A program made the translations under genes and the position numbers. The notes beneath the pieces were generated by a model that was not told the origin of the DNA, ran no database searches, and worked only from the letters and a program-made list of their open reading frames with translations. This document shows positions 1-8,017 of a DNA stretch of 64,000 nt, one piece after another. The DNA is from Micromonospora_J zhanjiangensis (GTDB lineage: Bacteria; Actinomycetota; Actinomycetes; Mycobacteriales; Micromonosporaceae). Location of the stretch: NCBI RefSeq assembly GCF_042650605.1, contig NZ_JBHSBN010000016.1, forward strand, positions 95,049 to 159,048. Reading direction: 5' to 3'. Numbering within the stretch: position 1 is the first letter of the stretch; the number at the start of each line of letters is the position of its first letter.

Positions 1-923
1 TACTCGGTCAGCTCCGACATCCGGATGGTCTCCCGGACGGTCCGGGACCGGATGTCCCGCGGACGCAGCTCGACCACCTCGTGCGGCACCCCGAGGTCGG
101 CGGTCAGCCGCCGGGCGTACGTCAGGTCCTCGCTGCCCGGCGTGCCGACGGTGAACGCGACGCAGTCCGGGTGCTCCTGCCGCACGTGCAGCAGGGTGAG
201 CGAGCTGTCCAGGCCGCCGGAGAGCACCACGCCCACGGTCAGGTCGGTGTCCACCCGCAGCCGGACGCTGTCGGCGAACGCGGTCCGCAGCAACTTGCCC
301 GCCTCGTCCGGGTCGTCCAGCGGCGCCTGGCGCTCCCCCAGCCGGCGCAGGTCGAGGTACGGCTCCAGGTACGGCCAGCCGGCATCGTCGGCCCAGCCGT
401 GGTGGGCCGGCGGCACCTCGGTGACCGGGGCGCCGACCCCGACCAGCGCCTTGACCTCGGAGGCCAGGTGCAGCCGGCCGCCCTGGCGGGACCAGTACAG
501 CGGCTTCACCCCGAGCGGGTCCCGGGCCAGGTAGACCCGACGGGTGGGCCGCTCCACGACGGCGAGGGCGAACTCGCCCTGCAGGTGGTGCACGACGTCG
601 TCGCCCCACTGCAGGAACGCCTCCAGCACCACCTCCGTGTCGCTGTCGGTGCGGAACGTCCGACCCCGGCCGGTCAGCTCGCGGCGCAGCTCACGGTGGT
701 TGAAAACCTCGCCGTTGTAGCAGAGCAGCCAGCGCCCGTCGGCGGAGAGCCAGGGCTGGACCGCACGGTCGCGGTCCACGATGGGCAGTCGGCGGGTGCC
801 GGCCAGCACGGCGTCGTCGAGCAGGGTCTCGTCGATCTCGCCGCGCGGGGTCAGCGCCGCGAGCATCTGCCGGAAGACCGCACGGTCGGCGCCCGGGCCG
901 AGGATGAGGGCGATGCCGCACAC
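1..923 (-). CDS. Asparagine synthetase (glutamine-hydrolysing), 5' part only
   Basis: The gene runs off the left edge; about 307 intact codons are visible. The GTG start at 923 is followed by Cys-Gly-Ile, so Cys2 is the expected N-terminal nucleophile that releases ammonia from glutamine. The class II glutaminase domain fills about residues 1-200 (motifs CYNGEVFNH and RDPLGVKPLYW). The synthetase domain then begins, with the ATP PP-loop SGGLDSS near residue 235; it would adenylate and amidate aspartate. The upstream gene ends 5 bp before this start, so the two are co-transcribed. It could be housekeeping AsnB or a pathway-specific amidotransferase. The intact glutaminase half argues against a lasso-peptide cyclase. 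Confidence 0.85.
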   Translation of the reverse strand, partial: MCGIALILGPGADRAVFRQMLAALTPRGEIDETLLDDAVLAGTRRLPIVDRDRAVQPWLSADGRWLLCYNGEVFNHRELRRELTGRGRTFRTDSDTEVVLEAFLQWGDDVVHHLQGEFALAVVERPTRRVYLARDPLGVKPLYWSRQGGRLHLASEVKALVGVGAPVTEVPPAHHGWADDAGWPYLEPYLDLRRLGERQAPLDDPDEAGKLLRTAFADSVRLRVDTDLTVGVVLSGGLDSSLTLLHVRQEHPDCVAFTVGTPGSEDLTYARRLTADLGVPHEVVELRPRDIRSRTVRETIRMSELTE

Positions 924-928
924 GACGC

Positions 929-1858
929 TCAGCCGATCAGTTCGGCGGGCAGGTCGCGGCGCAGGTCCGCGGCGGCGGTCGGGCTCAGGCACAGGTGCCA
1001 GGCCTGCCCCTCGTCGATCAGGTTGACGTCGCCGGCCCGCTGCCGCTCCAGCAGGACGGCGGCCAGCCGGTCACCGGCCCCCCGCCGGCGCAGCCAGGTC
1101 ATCTCCAGGTCGATGCCGTACCCGGTGCAGTGCGAACTGGGCAGCACGGCGGCGTAGCCGAGGCTGCGTAGCCGGTGCTGGTGCTCGACGCTGCGGGCCA
1201 GGCTGGTCACCCAGAGCGGCGGGGTGCGCCGCGGCGACCGCTGGGCGTACCGGGTGGCGAGGTCGTTGATCAGCGTGACCACCTCGGGCCGGGCCCGGGT
1301 GAAACGCAGCCCCGCGGTCCGGGGGGCCCGGTTCGGCCAGCACAGCCGCTCGGCGGCCCGGACGGCCCGGGCCGGCAGGGTGGTCGCCTGGCGGCGGTAG
1401 CGGAAGTTCAACCGGCCCGCGCGGCGCAGCGGGTCGAGGTCGACCAGGTCGGTCGCCGCCAGCAGGTCGGCGTTGGTCACGTACGGCGGGGTGTCCCGCC
1501 ACCAGGCCGACTCGATCCGGGACAGCAGGTAGATCCGGACCAGGGCGGGCAGGTTGTGCGCGGAGCTGCGCTCGTTGGGACGGTAGTTGTGCAGTTCCAG
1601 CAGCAGCCGTTGGACCGACTCGGCGAGCCCGTCGGGGGTGGCCGAGAGGACCGCGGCGAACTGCGGTTCGTGCAGGCGCTCGACCAGCACCGTCTCGGCC
1701 CGGCGGAGGTCCTCCACGGCGACCCGCTCGGCGATCTCGTCCTGCAGGTCGGTGACGGCGGCGCGGAAGTCGTCGAGATCCCAGTCGGGCGTGGTGACCG
1801 GGTGGGCGGCCCGCCGCCGGACCGGGAACCGGGACAGGTCATGTCCGGGCAGTCGCAT
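929..1858 (-). CDS. Protein with an M15/VanY-like C-terminal motif (DUF5715-like)
   Basis: 309 aa. ATG 1858 is chosen because GGGAGAAGGGG precedes it; an upstream in-frame start at 1942 has no such site. The N-terminal half is charged and helical, with no signal peptide or membrane segment. The C-terminal third has SSHCTGYGIDLEMTW (about residue 240), which fits the SxHxxGxxxDL zinc motif of M15 DD-carboxypeptidases, and EGQAWHLCL near the end, comparable to the second M15 motif (ExxWH) but with different spacing. A peptidase fold is inferred; activity is uncertain, and the lack of an export signal is odd for a wall enzyme. It lies 5 bp upstream of the asparagine synthetase, so the two probably act together. 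Confidence 0.6.
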   Translation of the reverse strand: MRLPGHDLSRFPVRRRAAHPVTTPDWDLDDFRAAVTDLQDEIAERVAVEDLRRAETVLVERLHEPQFAAVLSATPDGLAESVQRLLLELHNYRPNERSSAHNLPALVRIYLLSRIESAWWRDTPPYVTNADLLAATDLVDLDPLRRAGRLNFRYRRQATTLPARAVRAAERLCWPNRAPRTAGLRFTRARPEVVTLINDLATRYAQRSPRRTPPLWVTSLARSVEHQHRLRSLGYAAVLPSSHCTGYGIDLEMTWLRRRGAGDRLAAVLLERQRAGDVNLIDEGQAWHLCLSPTAAADLRRDLPAELIG

Positions 1859-2065
1859 GTCGGGCCCCTTCTCCCAGGTTCGGCCCGGCTGGGCGAAACA
1901 TGAAACCGACGCTAATGGGAGGTTTTCTCGCCAACGACGCATATCGCCACCAGGTCACCTGATCGGGGCGCGGACCTCCGGTCCGGGCGCCGGCCGTTCG
2001 TCGGGAAACGTCAGTCGTTTCCGGTTCCAGCCGCCCGCCGGGCTCCGGGCGCGAACAATGGCGGC

Positions 2066-2827
2066 ATGACAGCAGGCCGGTTGAGCGGCGCCGTCGCCCT
2101 GGTCACCGGCGCGTCCTCGGGCATCGGGGCGGCCGCCGCCGGACGACTCGCGGCGGTCGGTGCCCGGGTCTTCGTCACCGGCCGCGACCCGGACCGGTTG
2201 GCCGAGGTCGCCGGCCGGACCGCCGGCACGGCGCTGGCGTACGACCTGACCCGGCCGGACCGGGCGGCGGAGCTGGCCGCCCGGGTGCTGTCCGCCGCCG
2301 GTCGGATCGACATCCTGGTCAACAACGCCGGGCAGGGCTGGGCCGGCCCGCTGGTCGGGATGACCGACGCCGAGATCGTCGACCTGGTCACGGTCAACCT
2401 GACCGCCCCGATGCTGCTCACCCGCGCCGCGCTGCCGGGCATGCTGTCCCGCGGCCGCGGGCACCTCGGTTTCGTCGGCTCCATCGCCGGTCGGCTCGGC
2501 GTCCGCGAGGAGGCCGCCTACTCGGCGGCCAAGGCCGGCCTGGGCGTCTTCGCGGAGAGCCTGCGGCAGGAGGTCGCCGGCCGTGGCGTGGTGGTCACCG
2601 AACTCGTCCCCGGGGTGGTGGCGACCCGGTTCTTCGACCGCCGGGGCCGCCCCTACCAGCGCCGCTCACCCCGCCCGGTGCCGGCCGAACGGGCCGCCGA
2701 CGTGCTGCTGGCCGCGCTGCTCGCGGGACGGGACGAGGCGTACCTGCCGGGCTGGCTGCGGCTGCCGGTGGCGCTGCGCGGCGCGCTGCCCCGGGCGTAC
2801 CGGGCGCTGGCCGGCCGGTACGGCTGA
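2066..2827 (+). CDS. Short-chain dehydrogenase/reductase
   Basis: 253-aa classical SDR: NAD(P)-binding TGASSGIG at residues 14-21, NNAG near residue 88, and the catalytic YSAAK near residue 152. The Arg after the glycine loop region (VTGRDPDRL) suggests NADP(H). The C-terminal tail (LPGWLRLPVALRGALPRAYR) resembles membrane-associated SDRs. It is divergent from the M15-like/asparagine synthetase pair and convergent with the hopanoid operon. The substrate cannot be told from sequence. Confidence 0.88.
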   Translation: MTAGRLSGAVALVTGASSGIGAAAAGRLAAVGARVFVTGRDPDRLAEVAGRTAGTALAYDLTRPDRAAELAARVLSAAGRIDILVNNAGQGWAGPLVGMTDAEIVDLVTVNLTAPMLLTRAALPGMLSRGRGHLGFVGSIAGRLGVREEAAYSAAKAGLGVFAESLRQEVAGRGVVVTELVPGVVATRFFDRRGRPYQRRSPRPVPAERAADVLLAALLAGRDEAYLPGWLRLPVALRGALPRAYRALAGRYG

Positions 2828-2903
2828 GCCCGGCCGGCGGCGCGAACCCGGCGGCCACCGCCGGCCCGATCCGGGCGGCGGCCCGACCCGACGGCGGGCT
2901 CAG
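2824..2903. terminator. Bidirectional terminator between SDR and hpnH
   Basis: CTGAGCCCG at 2824-2832 is the inverse of CGGGCTCAG at 2895-2903, enclosing GC-rich pairable sequence. Both flanking stop codons lie inside the stem, as is common for converging actinomycete genes. There is no U-tract. Confidence 0.5.
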
Positions 2904-3904
2904 TTGGCCCGGGCGGCCCGCAGCGACTCGCGCAACGACCCGACGGTGGCCAGCACCGCGGTCGGCTCGTAGCCGCAGTGCGCCATGCAGTTGTTGCACC
3001 GGCTGTCGCGCCCCCGCCCGTACGCCGACCAGTCGGTGGTCTCGACCAGCTCCCGGTAGGTCTTCGCGTACCCGTCGTTCAGCAGGTAGCACGGCCGCTG
3101 CCAACCGAACAACGAGTACGACGGGATGGCCCAGGCGGTGCACGGGAAGTCCACCTTGCCCTCCAGGAAGTCCAGGAACAGCGGCGAGTGGTTCAGCCGC
3201 CACCGGCTGCGCCGCCCGTCGGCGAACGCCTTGCGGAACAGCGCCCGGGTCTCCTGCACGCCGAGGAAGTGGTCCTGGTCCGGCGCCTTGTCGTAGGCGT
3301 ACGCCGGGGACAGCATCATCTGGTCCACGCGCAGGTCGTCGTTGAGGTAGTCGAGCACCTCGATCACGGTCTGCGGGGTGTCGGTGGAGAAGAACGTGGT
3401 GTTGCTGGTGACCCGGAAGCCGCGGCGCTTCGCCTCGCGGACCGCCGCCACCGCCTGGTCGAAGACGCCCTCCTTGCAGACCGAGGCGTCGTGCCGCTCC
3501 CGTAACCCGTCGATGTGTACGGCGAAGGAGAAGTACCGCGACGGGGTGAACTTGTCGATCTTCTTGGTCAGCAGGGCCGCGTTGGTGCACAGGAAGACGT
3601 ACTTGCGCCGCTTCACCAACTCGTCGACCAGGACGTCGATCTGCGGGTGCATCAGCGGCTCGCCGCCGGCGATGGAGACCATCGGCGCGCCGCACTCGTC
3701 GATCGCCGCGAGGGCCTGTTCCACCGGCATCCGCCGCTTCAGCACGTCCGCCGGGTGCTGGATCTTGCCACAGCCGGCGCAGGCCAGGTTGCACGCGAAC
3801 AGCGGTTCCAACTCCACCAGCAGCGGGTAGTACGCGCGGCGCCGCAGCTTCTGCCCGAGCAGATAACGGCCCACCCGCAGGCTCTGCCGCAACGGCATGC
3901 TCAT
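2900..3904 (-). CDS. hpnH: Adenosylhopane synthase, radical SAM HpnH
   Basis: 334 aa. HpnH joins the 5'-deoxyadenosyl radical to diploptene to give adenosylhopane, the first step of side-chain extension. The 4Fe-4S/SAM motif is CNLACAGC (Cys38, 42, 45), followed by SIAGGEPLMHP. The C-terminal region has the family's second Cys cluster (CNNCMAHCGYEP). Its ATG overlaps the stop of the upstream hybrid gene in ATGA, so translation is coupled. It is the last gene of the seven-gene hopanoid operon. Length is typical of the family. Confidence 0.95.
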   Translation of the reverse strand: MSMPLRQSLRVGRYLLGQKLRRRAYYPLLVELEPLFACNLACAGCGKIQHPADVLKRRMPVEQALAAIDECGAPMVSIAGGEPLMHPQIDVLVDELVKRRKYVFLCTNAALLTKKIDKFTPSRYFSFAVHIDGLRERHDASVCKEGVFDQAVAAVREAKRRGFRVTSNTTFFSTDTPQTVIEVLDYLNDDLRVDQMMLSPAYAYDKAPDQDHFLGVQETRALFRKAFADGRRSRWRLNHSPLFLDFLEGKVDFPCTAWAIPSYSLFGWQRPCYLLNDGYAKTYRELVETTDWSAYGRGRDSRCNNCMAHCGYEPTAVLATVGSLRESLRAARAN

Positions 3905-4890
3905 GACAACCCTCCCCCGTATCGAGCGTTCATCCGGACCGGGACTTCCCTCGGAACGGTGGACCGGACGTCCTCGGTGTCGGCCGCGCGTTCCCGCACG
4001 TCGTCCGCGCCCAGACCGGCCAGCGCGGCGACGGTCCGCGCGACCAGCCGGGGTGGCGCCGACGCGCCGGCCGTGACGCCGACGGCCCGCGCCCCGGCCA
4101 GCCAGCGCAGGTCGACCTCGCCGACGTCGCCGACGAGGTGGGCGGGGGTGCCGGCGCGTTCGGCCGCCTCGACCAACCGTCGGGCGTCGGCCGGGTCGCC
4201 GGGACCCAGCACCAGCAGCACGTCGGCCTCCGCGGCGATCAGCCGCAGGGTCGCCGGCCCGGCACCGGCCGGGTTCTCCGGCCCCGACGCGGCCAGCAGC
4301 ACCCGGCGAACCGTGGTCGCGGCGGCCCACTCGACCAGCGCCGGCCCGACCGGGCCGAGCGCCCGGACGGCGGCCAGCACCCGGGGCAGCGTCCCGGGCC
4401 GGTACAGCGGGCGGGACGCCGGGTCGGCGACCACGCGTACGCAGGCGGTCGGCCGGTCCGCCGCGGCGGCCAGGACGGCCGCCGACTCGGTGTCCACCGC
4501 CAGTGCCCCGGTGCCGGCGAGCCGTTCCCGGTGCCGGCCGGTGGCCGGTCGCCGGGTGGTCGCCACCGGCCCGAGGTGCACGGTGTGTCCGCGGCGGCGC
4601 AGCGCGGCGGCGATCATCGGGGCCGCCGGGCAGGGCAGAGCGGTCGCGGCGGCGCCGTCGGCGCGTACCTCGGTGGCCACCACGACGTCGCCGGTGCGCA
4701 GGCCGGCGGCGAGCCCGCCGGCGATGCCGGCCACCGCGACCGGGCCACCGCCGCCGTCCCGACGGGCGGTCCGGGCCGCCCGGGCCGGGCCGATTCCGGT
4801 ACGCCGTACCGGTGCCCCGGCGGGCAGCCCTCGGCGCAACGCCCGCACCTCCGGACGCATCGCCGCGAACAGGGTCCAGTCGACCGTCAT
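3901..4890 (-). CDS. hpnG: HpnG-type nucleosidase/phosphorylase fused to an IspH C-terminal remnant
   Basis: 329 aa with two parts. Residues 1 to about 190 are a nucleoside phosphorylase-like domain (GIGPARAARTA, AVAGIAGGLAAGLRTGDVVV, AVDTESAA), matching HpnG, which removes adenine from adenosylhopane. From about residue 205 the sequence switches to the last third of IspH (LytB): EADVLLVLGPGDPADARRL, a VGVTAGASAPPRLV stretch, and a tail like that of IspH ending in VPREV. The third iron-sulfur ligand Cys and the SxN substrate motif of IspH are absent, and the first two-thirds of IspH are missing, so this part cannot be a reductase. Both ends overlap neighbours by 4 bp (ATGA). The role of the appended domain is unknown. 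Confidence 0.82.
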   Translation of the reverse strand: MTVDWTLFAAMRPEVRALRRGLPAGAPVRRTGIGPARAARTARRDGGGGPVAVAGIAGGLAAGLRTGDVVVATEVRADGAAATALPCPAAPMIAAALRRRGHTVHLGPVATTRRPATGRHRERLAGTGALAVDTESAAVLAAAADRPTACVRVVADPASRPLYRPGTLPRVLAAVRALGPVGPALVEWAAATTVRRVLLAASGPENPAGAGPATLRLIAAEADVLLVLGPGDPADARRLVEAAERAGTPAHLVGDVGEVDLRWLAGARAVGVTAGASAPPRLVARTVAALAGLGADDVRERAADTEDVRSTVPREVPVRMNARYGGGLS

Positions 4891-6977
4891 GCCGGCGCCT
4901 CCGGTTGTCCGGCCAGCCCCGGTTCGACCAGCTCAACCGGTACGCCCGGCAGTCGCCCGCCCGGTTCGGCCGTCCCACCGACGACCGCGGTCGACCCACC
5001 GACGACCGCGGTCGACCCCGGTCCGCTCGACACCGGTACGGCCGGGGCGGGGACCGACTCGGCCGGGACGGTGGTGCGCAGGACCGGGGCGGGCGACGGG
5101 TCGGCGCCCAGCAGCCGGCCGAGCGCACTGACCGGGAACACCTGTCGGTAGAGGTGGTAGTTGATGTAGAAGTAGCCGGGGAAGCCGGTGCCGGTGTACA
5201 GCGGCTCGTCCCACCCGCCGTCCGCCCGCTGGTGGTCGACCAGCCAGCCGATGCCGCCAGCGGCCGCGGGCGAGTCGCCGGCGCCGGCCGCGTGCAGGGC
5301 CAGCAGCGCCCAGGCGGTCTGCGAGGCGGTCGACGCGCCCCGGCCGCGCCAGGCCGGATCGCGGTACGACCGCAGGTCCTCACCCCACCCGCCGTCCGGG
5401 TTCTGCCGGTCGGTCAGCCACCGCACGCCCCGGGTGATCGCCGGATGGCGGACCGGCAGGCCGGCGGCGACCAGCGCCGGGAGCACCGCGCCGGTGCCGT
5501 ACACGTGATTGGCGCCCCACCGGCCGAACCACGAGCCGTCCGGCTCCTGCGCCCGCAGCAGCCACCGCACGGCCCGCCGGGCGGCCGTCGAGTCGGCCCG
5601 GTCCACCGCGCACAGGGCCTCCAGCACGTGTGCCGTGACGTCCGCGCTGGGCGGGTCGATCACCTCGCCGAAGTCGCAGAACGGCAGGTCACGGGCGATC
5701 CGCCGGGTGTTGTCGGCGTCGAAGGCGCCCCAGCCGCCGTCCCGGCTCTGCATCCCGCGCAGCCAGGCCGCGCCGCGGCGCAGCGCGTCGGCGGTACGCC
5801 CGTCCGCGGCGGTACGCCGCAGCGCGAGCAGCACCTCGGCGGTGTCGTCGGTGTCCGGGTAGCCGTCGTTGTCGAACTCGAACGCCCAGCCGCCCGGTGG
5901 CAGGCCGGGCCGGCGTACGGCCCAGTCGCCGGGCACCCGGATCTGCTCGTCCAGCAGCCACCCACCGGCCCGGACCAGGGCTGGATGTTCGGGCCCGAGA
6001 CCGGCGTCGGCCAGCGCCACCACGGCGAGAGCGGTGTCCCAGACCGGGGACTGGCAGGCCTCCAGCCGGCGCACCTCGCCGTCCGGCGTCCGGTCCCGGA
6101 CGGTGAACCGCTCGAACCCGGCCAGGCCGGTCCGCAGCACCGGATGCTCCAACGGGTAGCCGAGCAGGTGCAGGGCCAGCAGCGAGTAGACCCAGGGCGG
6201 CTGGATCCCGCCCCACGAGCCGTCCGCCTCCTGCCGGGCCACGATCCACTCGGCCGCGCGGCGCATCGCGTTGCGCCGCAACGGCCGCAGCGGCCGGCGC
6301 TCGTAGCCGCGCAGCACGACGTCCAGCCGGTGCAGCCAGCCGGACCGGTGCCGCAGCGACGGCGGCGGGGCGGACCGCCGACCGGTCCGCAGTTCGGTGA
6401 GCGTGAAGCCCAACGGCCGGACCGGCCGGACGGACCGGATGATCGCCAGCGGGACGATGGTCTGCCGGGCCCAGCAGGCGAAGTCGTACACGTTGAGCGG
6501 GAACCACGGCGGCAGCAGCACCACCTCCGGCGGTACGGCGGGCAGCCGCTGCCACGGCCACTGGCCGAACAGCGCCAGCCAGAACCGGGTGAACACGCGG
6601 GTGTTCTCGAGGCCGCCCTCGGCCAGGACGAACTCCCGGGCCCGGCGCATGTGGTCGGCGTCCCGGGCGTCACCGGCCAGCCGCAGTGCCGCGTACGCCT
6701 CGACGGTGGTGGACAGGTCGGCCGGCCCGCCGTGGAAGGTGGCCCAGCCGCCGCCGGGCTGCTGCCGGTGTCGGATCCACCGGGCCGTCGGTTCCAGCAC
6801 GTCGGCGGTGAGGATGCCGAGGAACTGCCGCATCAGCAGGTCCTCGGCCTCCATGGTCACGTTGGTCTCCAGCTCGCCCTGCCACCAGCCGGCCGGGTGC
6901 TGGGCGGCGAGCAGGTGATCGCGGGCCCGGTCCAGGGTTTCCCGGGCCCGGGTACGCAGGTCGGCGTCCTGCGCCAT
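4887..6977 (-). CDS. shc: Squalene-hopene cyclase
   Basis: 696 aa. It cyclises squalene to hopene/hopanol at the membrane. The acid motif is DTDDTA at residues 375-380, almost the same position as in the Alicyclobacillus enzyme, and QW-type repeats (GSWGG, GGWAFEF, DGGWGAFD, GGWGED, GGWDEPLYTGTGFPG) run through both barrel domains. Unusually, a low-complexity Ala/Pro/Val/Gly tail of about 60 residues follows the catalytic domain, including a duplicated heptapeptide. The start ATG shares one base with the TGA of the polyprenyl synthase gene. Neighbours supply squalene (HpnC/D/E) and extend the product (HpnH). Confidence 0.95.
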   Translation of the reverse strand: MAQDADLRTRARETLDRARDHLLAAQHPAGWWQGELETNVTMEAEDLLMRQFLGILTADVLEPTARWIRHRQQPGGGWATFHGGPADLSTTVEAYAALRLAGDARDADHMRRAREFVLAEGGLENTRVFTRFWLALFGQWPWQRLPAVPPEVVLLPPWFPLNVYDFACWARQTIVPLAIIRSVRPVRPLGFTLTELRTGRRSAPPPSLRHRSGWLHRLDVVLRGYERRPLRPLRRNAMRRAAEWIVARQEADGSWGGIQPPWVYSLLALHLLGYPLEHPVLRTGLAGFERFTVRDRTPDGEVRRLEACQSPVWDTALAVVALADAGLGPEHPALVRAGGWLLDEQIRVPGDWAVRRPGLPPGGWAFEFDNDGYPDTDDTAEVLLALRRTAADGRTADALRRGAAWLRGMQSRDGGWGAFDADNTRRIARDLPFCDFGEVIDPPSADVTAHVLEALCAVDRADSTAARRAVRWLLRAQEPDGSWFGRWGANHVYGTGAVLPALVAAGLPVRHPAITRGVRWLTDRQNPDGGWGEDLRSYRDPAWRGRGASTASQTAWALLALHAAGAGDSPAAAGGIGWLVDHQRADGGWDEPLYTGTGFPGYFYINYHLYRQVFPVSALGRLLGADPSPAPVLRTTVPAESVPAPAVPVSSGPGSTAVVGGSTAVVGGTAEPGGRLPGVPVELVEPGLAGQPEAPA
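4974..5015 (+). repeat. Two perfect 21-bp tandem units inside shc
   Basis: 4974-4994 and 4995-5015 are identical and encode a duplicated seven-residue block (GSTAVVG on the minus strand) in the tail of the cyclase. The unit keeps the reading frame. Confidence 0.9.
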
Positions 6978-8017
6978 CAGTGGTCCCGGCCGGTGATGAA
7001 GTGCGCGACGGCCACCAGCTCGCCGTGCACGTCGGTCAGCTCCGGCCCGGCCGCGCCACCCGGGCCGGTCAGCCGGTCCAGCTCCGCCAGCGCCTCGGTG
7101 AGCAGCCGGTCGGCTTCCTTGGTGGTCCAGTCCCGGGCGCCGGTCTCCTCGATCAGCGCCGCCGCGGTGGCCAGGTCGGTGTCGGACAGGTCACCGGGCG
7201 CGGCGTACAGGTCGCGCAGTTTCTCGCTGGCCGGCCCGCCCGCGGTGAGCGCCCGCACCACCGGCACCGACTTCTTCCGCTCCCGCAGGTCGGCCAGGAC
7301 CGGCTTGCCGGTGACCGCGGGCTCGCCCCAGATGCCCAGCAGGTCGTCGGTGAGCTGGAAGGCCAGCCCGAGCCGGTCGCCGTAGAGAGCCAGGCCGAGG
7401 GTGAGTTCCTCCGGCGCGCCGCACAGGATGGCGCCGAGCGTGGCCGAGCAGGACAACAGCGCGGCGGTCTTGTCCCGGGCCATGGTGAGGCACTCGTCCA
7501 GCGTCACCTCGGCGCGGGTCTCGAAGGCGATGTCGGCGGCCTGCCCGGCGATCAGCCGGCGGATCGCGGCGCTGAGGCAGCGCGAGGCCCAGGCGGCGTT
7601 GCCCCGGGGCGACTCGGACAGCAGGTCGGCCGCGAGGCCGAGCAACGCGTCGCCGGCCAGGATGGCCGGGCCGATCCCGAAGGCGGCCCAGGCGGTGGGC
7701 CGGTGCCGGCGTTCCCGGTCGCCGTCGATCACGTCGTCGTGCAGCAGCGAGAAGTTGTGTACCAGTTCGACCGCCGCGGCGCCGGTCAGGCCGTCCCGGG
7801 CGTCGCGGCCCGCGGCCCGGGCCGACAGCAGCGCCAGCGCGGGCCGCAGCCCCTTGCCGCCGCCCCGGACGGTCGGGTTTCCCTCGACGTCCCAGTAGCC
7901 GAGCTGGTAACCGGCGACCCGCCGGGTGCGTTCGTCGATCCGGTCCAGGTGGGCCCGGATCACGGGCTGGACGAACTCGTCGACCTCGGTGAGGATGCCG
8001 GGCAGGGTCGTCGTCAT
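6977..8017 (-). CDS. Polyprenyl diphosphate synthase (FPP/GGPP type)
   Basis: 346 aa. Trans-isoprenyl diphosphate synthase with the first Asp-rich motif DDVID at residues 94-98 (LLHDDVIDGD) and a second QLTDDLLGIWG. GGKGLRPAL near residue 55 binds isopentenyl diphosphate. In this operon it most likely makes the farnesyl diphosphate that HpnC/D join head-to-head; chain length cannot be fixed from sequence. ATG 8017 overlaps the hpnE stop (ATGA), and its own TGA shares a base with the shc ATG. Confidence 0.9.
   Translation of the reverse strand: MTTTLPGILTEVDEFVQPVIRAHLDRIDERTRRVAGYQLGYWDVEGNPTVRGGGKGLRPALALLSARAAGRDARDGLTGAAAVELVHNFSLLHDDVIDGDRERRHRPTAWAAFGIGPAILAGDALLGLAADLLSESPRGNAAWASRCLSAAIRRLIAGQAADIAFETRAEVTLDECLTMARDKTAALLSCSATLGAILCGAPEELTLGLALYGDRLGLAFQLTDDLLGIWGEPAVTGKPVLADLRERKKSVPVVRALTAGGPASEKLRDLYAAPGDLSDTDLATAAALIEETGARDWTTKEADRLLTEALAELDRLTGPGGAAGPELTDVHGELVAVAHFITGRDH

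Noticed and set aside
1..923. Lasso-peptide cyclase instead of asparagine synthetase
   Set aside because: Cys2 and the full glutaminase domain are present, and no precursor, B1 or B2 gene is visible next to it.
3901..4890. Functional IspH reductase
   Set aside because: Only the last third is present, and the ligand Cys and SxN motif are missing.
4503..7385. Very long + strand open frame opposite shc/hpnG
   Set aside because: It is the antisense of clear shc and hpnG codons, Arg/Gly/Pro-rich, with no domain; a product of high GC.
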